This document shows, piece by piece, positions 61,101 through 64,000 of a stretch of DNA of 64,000 nt. Source of the DNA: Spirosoma validum (GTDB taxonomy: Bacteria > Bacteroidota > Bacteroidia > Cytophagales > Spirosomataceae). A program made the translations under genes and the position numbers. The notes under the pieces were generated by a model. That model was given only the letters and a program-made list of their open reading frames with translations. It was not told the DNA's origin and searched no databases. Position 1 is the first letter of the stretch; every line of letters begins with the position of its first letter. The DNA is taken from the NCBI RefSeq assembly GCF_014699035.1, contig NZ_JACXAA010000007.1, positions 1-64,000 of the forward strand. The letters are read 5' to 3'.

Positions 61101-62950
61101 CCCCCCGTAGCGGTCAACGTTACGTTAGTATTGGTACAGGTCAGACTGCCACTAGCGACTAGACTCGCCACGGGTGGCGTGGTGCTGCCCGTGACGGTGG
61201 TAGAAGCCACCTGGCTACAGCCGTTGACCCCTGTGGCCGTTACCGAGTAGATGCCCGCCGTCGTAACCGTAGCTGTGGGGCCGTTATTGATCTGGGTAGC
61301 ACCCGCACTGAAGCGATAGCTCATGCTGGGCAGGGGGGATACCTTTTGGGCCGAAGCCGTCAGGGTAACGCTCGTATTGGTGCAGGTCAGGCTGCCACTG
61401 GCCACTAGACTCACCGTCGGCAAAGCCTGATCACCCGCTACCGTCACCGTGGTGGTGCTGGAGCAACTGCCGGTGGTGGCTGTTACCGAGTAGGTACCCG
61501 CTACGCTAACGATGGCGGTGCCCGAGGCTGGGTTACTACTGACGATGCCCGGCCCACTGAAGGCATATGTATTGCCCCCCCCCGCCGTCAACGTCACGCT
61601 GCTCACTGAGCAATTCAGGCTACCGCTGGTTGCCAGACTCGCCATGGGCTGGGCGGTGACATTTAGCGCAAAAGCGGTAGACGTAACACTTTGCCCACCT
61701 GACGTAACCACAACCGAGTAGCTGCCCGCGGCTGACGGTTGCACATTGCTTAGGGTGAGCGTAGCACTGGTTTGCCCGGTAACGGGTGAACTCAGATTGT
61801 CTTTGTACCACTGGTAGGTGATGGCCTGCGTAGCTGTAGCACTAACCTGGGCGGTCACGGTACTCCCCACGCATACGCCCGAACTGGCTGCGGGTTGACT
61901 CACGATGACGGGTGCTGGTGTGGCTAAAATGTACTTCTGGACACGGTGATTATTCTGATCGGCTACATGCATAGTGCCTGAGCCGTTTGCAAATACACTA
62001 CTTGGATTTCTAAATTGATTAGCCGCCGATCCCGCGCCGTTGCCCCCCGCTACGGTAGTACCCTCAGTGGCCGAAGTCGAGTTGGAGGGGAATTTCTGGA
62101 CACGGTTATTGTTAAAATCCGCAACATATATATTGCCCGAATTATCTACAAATACATAGTATGGTGTATTTAGTTGATTAGCCGCTGAGCCCAGTCCGTT
62201 GCCCCCCGCTACGGTAATACCATCAGTGACTGAAGTCGAGTTGGAAGGAAACTTCTGGACACGCTGATTAGCCTGATCGGTTACGTATATAGTGCCTGAG
62301 CCGTCCACAAATACGCTGCTCGGACGATTCAGTTGATTAGCCGCCGATCCCGCGCCGTCCCCCCCCGCTACAGTGGTACCCACAGTGGCCGAAGTTGAGT
62401 TGGGAGGAAACTTCTGGATACGGTGATTATAATAATCTGCGACATACATGTTGCCTGAACCATCCACAAATACACAATATGGATAAGACAGTTGTCCGCT
62501 GCTACCCACTACAGTGATACCCTCAGTGGCCGAAGTTGAGTTGGGAGGAAACTTCTGAATACGGTTATTATACATATCCGATACATACATATTGCCCGAG
62601 CCATCCACAAACACGCTGCTTGGTGAGTCCAACTTATTAGCCGCCGATCCCGCGCCGTTGCCCCCCGCTACGGTAGTACCCACAGTGGCCGAAGTTGAGT
62701 TGGGAGGAAACTTCTGGATACGGTGATTACTATAATCCGCGACATACATGTTGCCCGAGCCATCCACAAATATACCTCTTGGATAATATAGCTGATTAGC
62801 CGCGGGGCCTAGTCCGTTGCCACCAGCCGCAGTCGTGATCTGCTGAGCTTGCGTTAAACGAATACTAGCCAGCAAGAGCAGTACCCCCAACAGCCACAGA
62901 CGGTTACCGAAACGGGGTGGATAAATTGATTGGGTAAAAAAAGTGTGCAT
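58112..62950 (-). CDS. secreted NHL-propeller and Ig-like repeat protein
   Basis: A 1612-residue secreted protein. A Sec signal (LLGVLLLLASIRLTQAQ) is followed by six NHL repeats (about residues 40-345), each with the GxIYVADxxNNRVQKF pattern, forming a beta-propeller. An Ig-like domain (about 350-435, TYQWYKDN) follows, then about twelve repeats of roughly 75-85 residues, each with a core like LTCSxTSVTLTA followed by a YSVT strand and NGCS. A further Ig-like domain (SYQWQLDSG) and a C-terminal domain without the usual type IX sorting signature complete it. It may be a surface adhesin or matrix protein. The DNA of the repeats is itself repetitive. A small signal-bearing gene lies 60 bases upstream. 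Confidence 0.88.
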   Translation of the reverse strand: MHTFFTQSIYPPRFGNRLWLLGVLLLLASIRLTQAQQITTAAGGNGLGPAANQLYYPRGIFVDGSGNMYVADYSNHRIQKFPPNSTSATVGTTVAGGNGAGSAANKLDSPSSVFVDGSGNMYVSDMYNNRIQKFPPNSTSATEGITVVGSSGQLSYPYCVFVDGSGNMYVADYYNHRIQKFPPNSTSATVGTTVAGGDGAGSAANQLNRPSSVFVDGSGTIYVTDQANQRVQKFPSNSTSVTDGITVAGGNGLGSAANQLNTPYYVFVDNSGNIYVADFNNNRVQKFPSNSTSATEGTTVAGGNGAGSAANQFRNPSSVFANGSGTMHVADQNNHRVQKYILATPAPVIVSQPAASSGVCVGSTVTAQVSATATQAITYQWYKDNLSSPVTGQTSATLTLSNVQPSAAGSYSVVVTSGGQSVTSTAFALNVTAQPMASLATSGSLNCSVSSVTLTAGGGNTYAFSGPGIVSSNPASGTAIVSVAGTYSVTATTGSCSSTTTVTVAGDQALPTVSLVASGSLTCTNTSVTLTASAQKVSPLPSMSYRFSAGATQINNGPTATVTTAGIYSVTATGVNGCSQVASTTVTGSTTPPVASLVASGSLTCTNTNVTLTATGGTTYAFSGPGVVSSNPASGTVLVNVAGTYSVTATTGSCSSTASVTVTGDQTPPTASLENYDVLTCSTTSVTLTASGGTSYRFSAGATPTGNGSMATVSSPGDYSVTVIGANGCSSVASTTVIQDVSAPSAILSNNGPLNCSVSSVTLTASGGSVQQFSTGATPNGDGSTALVTTAGVYSVTVVGKNGCSSVASTTVTGSTTPPVASLVTSGSLTCSVSSVTLTAGGGITYAFSGPGLVSSDPASGTALVNTTGTYSVTATSGSCSSTATVTVMGDQALPTVSLVASGSLTCSVTSVTLTASAQKVILPDFTYVFSSGATPIGNGPTATVSAPGEYSVTAIGPNGCSQVASITVTGDQTPPTASLDNDGPLTCTKTSVILTAAGGTTYQFSTGATPFGDGSTATVTTQGSYSVTVTGANGCTATSTTVVGQNTDSPQVSLANDGPLSCDQPTVTLSAQARLAPNRVTPTGSLRQAAPTLFTYVFSNGATPTGDGSSATVTTAGIYSVTALGENGCSNVASTTVTGNTIPPVASLVASGSLNCSVSEVTLSATGGATYAFSGPGVVSSDPASGTALVNVAGTYSVTATTGSCSSTATVTVIGDQALPTVSLIASGSLTCSTTSVTLTASAQKVLTPDFTYVFSSGATLIGNGPTATVSTPGEYSVTALGPNGCSQVASTTVTADQKPPLASMNNDGPLTCAKTSVTLTASGGTTYQFSAGATQVETGPTAKVSSAGVYSVTVIGTNGCSSVASTTVADASSPINITAQPASVSLTAGQTARFSVSADGSGLSYQWQLDSGSGFVDLTNDATYAGVSSATLSIANTTTALSGQTYRVVVSSGVCSTTSTLATLTVNRLMPDLIPLLYARPTLMYGTTDMSVVVDVVEQNGVASNGLITLRITQDAKLSLSLPADATTMGGRAVTNRVWQLSGPLNGYYTLTTTEPVPAGDRLSVGLVGRFSAGSSSGSLTVSCTMLGGSGGEERANNNLDADKIEYFQQ

Positions 62951-63010
62951 AAGCAGATTTGGTTTTAAATAGGAAATAAATTCAAGGTGATATCGTGGTT
63001 GTCGCTACGC

Positions 63011-63259
63011 TTAGGGAGTGTTGGTTCGCAGTCGCGTCATAGAGTCGCTGGTGAGCTGGGCGTTGATTTGGGTGAGCTTATTCCGTTTCCGTATACGCTT
63101 ATTTTTGGGCTCACAGGCAATACGGTTCTTCCCCGTTAGTGTATAGGTCGTGGACGTAGTCGTGTGGTTCGGACTGGTGAGGACGTTTACATTCAGTCCG
63201 TTTAGCCACAATAAATAGCTGAAGAGTATCCACAGAACACAGTAGGTAAGTAGGCGCAT
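63011..63259 (-). CDS. small protein with hydrophobic N-terminus
   Basis: An 82-residue product whose first 25 residues (YCVLWILFSYLLWLNGL) are hydrophobic, a signal or membrane anchor, followed by a Thr/Ser/Asn-rich and then basic tail (KNKRIRKRNK). It lies 60 bases upstream of the large NHL/Ig protein gene on the same strand, so both may be expressed from the promoter near 63475. No family recognised. It could be a small membrane protein or a non-coding spacer. Confidence 0.4.
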   Translation of the reverse strand: MRLLTYCVLWILFSYLLWLNGLNVNVLTSPNHTTTSTTYTLTGKNRIACEPKNKRIRKRNKLTQINAQLTSDSMTRLRTNTP

Positions 63260-63470
63260 AAAGAGGTTGAGATAACGTAATGATTAATCAACTCCTGGAT
63301 TGATGTCAGACCAGGGGGCCGCCATCCACCGACCACACCCGTGACTGGTGCAGCCGGTGAGATGGTCAACAGAGGAAGGGTGAACCATGGATAATGAGTC
63401 TAAATAGGGAGCCGGTTAGCCAGCAGGCGGTTGTCTGATTGGGCGTCAAAAACTCAGCAACGAACGGACA

Positions 63471-63478
63471 CAAAAATA
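63471..63478 (-). promoter_or_regulatory. -7 box of the secreted-protein unit
   Basis: TATTTTTG on the minus strand matches TAnnTTTG and lies about 210 bases before the small ORF. Its -33 region has no good TTG, as expected of an activator-dependent promoter. Four phased direct repeats begin 10 bases further upstream. Confidence 0.5.
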
Positions 63479-63488
63479 GGATTCACCC

Positions 63489-63571
63489 GGGTCATCGGGG
63501 TGTCAATCTGGGTATACAGACGTATCAGAGGGTATATCAGCGTGTCAAGATAGGTACATGAGCGTCTCAGG
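63489..63571 (-). promoter_or_regulatory. four phased direct repeats, probable activator-binding sites
   Basis: Four degenerate copies start at about 63489, 63510, 63530 and 63552, spaced 21, 20 and 22 bases. On the minus strand they read TGAGACGCTCATGTACC, TGACACGCTGATATACCC, TGATACGTCTGTATACCC and TGACACCCCGATGACCC. All lie on one face of the helix (two turns apart) and just upstream of the candidate -7 box. The natural binder is the AraC-type regulator read just beyond. Confidence 0.6.
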
Positions 63572-63645
63572 AGCCTGAAGGAGCAAACCAAACGGCGTCC
63601 ATTCCCGTAGCAAACAACCATTCGGCCTGCCGGTAGTCCGTAAAC

Positions 63646-63681
63646 AGCGACGGCCGCTTCTAGTCAGAAGCGGCCGTCGCT
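63646..63681. terminator. terminator after the AraC-type regulator
   Basis: A perfect 16-base inverted repeat (63646-63661 and 63666-63681; AGCGACGGCCGCTTCT and its complement) with a 4-base loop lies 18 bases past the stop of the AraC-type gene on the minus strand. It has no T-run, but the stem is very stable. Confidence 0.75.
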
Positions 63682-63699
63682 AAAGTGGGCACGCTGCCC

Positions 63700-64000
63700 C
63701 TACAGGTAATCGGAGGGTAGTTTGCCGAAGCGGCTTTTGAAGGTGATGGAGAAATGTTTGGTCTGTCGCAGGCCCACTTGATGGGCCGCTTCTTTCACCG
63801 AGGATACCCGCCGATTTTCCAGCAGGGTACGGGCGTACTGTAAACGGGCTTCGGTGATGTACTGAGCCGGGGTGAGGCCCGTCAGTCGTTTGATTTCCCG
63901 GAATAACGTACTCCGGCTTACCGAAATGGCATCGGCCAATTGATCGGCCGTCAGATCAAACTGGACTAACTGCTCCTGGGTATGCTGCTCCAGCCGTTCC
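63700..64000 (-). CDS. AraC-type DNA-binding domain, C-terminal end (partial)
   Basis: The last 99 residues of a regulator whose 5' end lies beyond the right window edge. Two helix-turn-helix units are visible: DQLADAISVSRSTLFREIKRLTG and the second with SVKEAAHQVGLRQTKHFSITFKSRFGKLPSDYL. This is the AraC/XylS DNA-binding domain, possibly the output of a hybrid two-component regulator of the kind common in Bacteroidota. It reads toward the repeat cluster and the secreted-protein genes, which makes it the best candidate for their control. Confidence 0.88.
   Translation of the reverse strand, partial: ERLEQHTQEQLVQFDLTADQLADAISVSRSTLFREIKRLTGLTPAQYITEARLQYARTLLENRRVSSVKEAAHQVGLRQTKHFSITFKSRFGKLPSDYL

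Noticed and set aside
58112..62950. Plus-strand open frames across the Ig-repeat gene, repeated several times
   Set aside because: They recur because the repeats do; each is a shadow of the minus-strand protein.

Overview
The window comes from a chromosome of a Bacteroidota bacterium of the Cytophagales, most like Spirosoma and its relatives. The first 69 bases are the 5' end of a 16S rRNA gene read on the minus strand, with a Bacteroidota-type start. Many genes are preceded by the Bacteroidota sigma signature (TTG or TTTG, 19-21 bases, TAnnTTTG), and many products carry lipoprotein or Sec signals typical of the group. No transposase, integrase, tRNA or CRISPR array was seen. The genus is an inference.

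Layout. 1-5.6 kb: tandem rRNA promoters, tyrS, a queA/membrane-protein operon, a PduO-type cobalamin adenosyltransferase and ilvE. 5.6-17.9 kb: a lipoprotein, an alpha/beta hydrolase, a broken S41 protease gene, a four-gene operon (beta-barrel protein, S41 protease, LytS-like kinase, LytTR regulator), a ferredoxin reductase/ferredoxin pair, a divergent phzF/hxlR pair and an S9 peptidase.

18-38.2 kb is the striking part: a dense block of multidomain proteins of the kind used in bacterial conflict and cell-suicide systems. In order it holds a CE-clan (Ulp1/YopJ-like) cysteine peptidase or acyltransferase; a 1795-residue protein with two alpha/beta hydrolase domains and a CHAT (caspase-like) protease; a TIR-like protein with a ragged 3' end; a lipoprotein with a duplicated module of unknown function; a TIR protein with ten 35-residue TPRs; a macro-domain/TIR fusion in an operon with a winged-helix/nucleoside-deoxyribosyltransferase-like protein; a peptidoglycan amidase-caspase-SGNH hydrolase fusion; and an LRR-Roc-COR-TIR (Roco) protein. 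Several proteases, NAD- or nucleotide-targeting domains and lipid- or wall-cleaving domains sit side by side without any classical phage or transposon gene. Whether they work as one system or as an accumulated effector island cannot be decided from sequence alone.

38-55 kb is rich in secreted hydrolases: a three-gene operon (alpha-amino-acid ester hydrolase-like CocE protein, subclass B1 metallo-beta-lactamase, nucleoside hydrolase), two M20 peptidases, a secreted RidA, a class A-like and a class C-like serine hydrolase, an S9 peptidase, and small regulators and transporters. Palindromic REP/MITE-like repeats lie between several of these genes. 55-64 kb: an EnvZ/OmpR-type two-component pair, a 1612-residue secreted protein (NHL propeller plus about twelve Ig-like repeats), and the C-terminal end of an AraC-type regulator cut by the window end. 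Four helically phased direct repeats lie just upstream of a candidate promoter for the secreted-protein operon and are probable activator sites. By eye the heptamer ACGTAGC (either strand) is strongly over-represented across the whole window.
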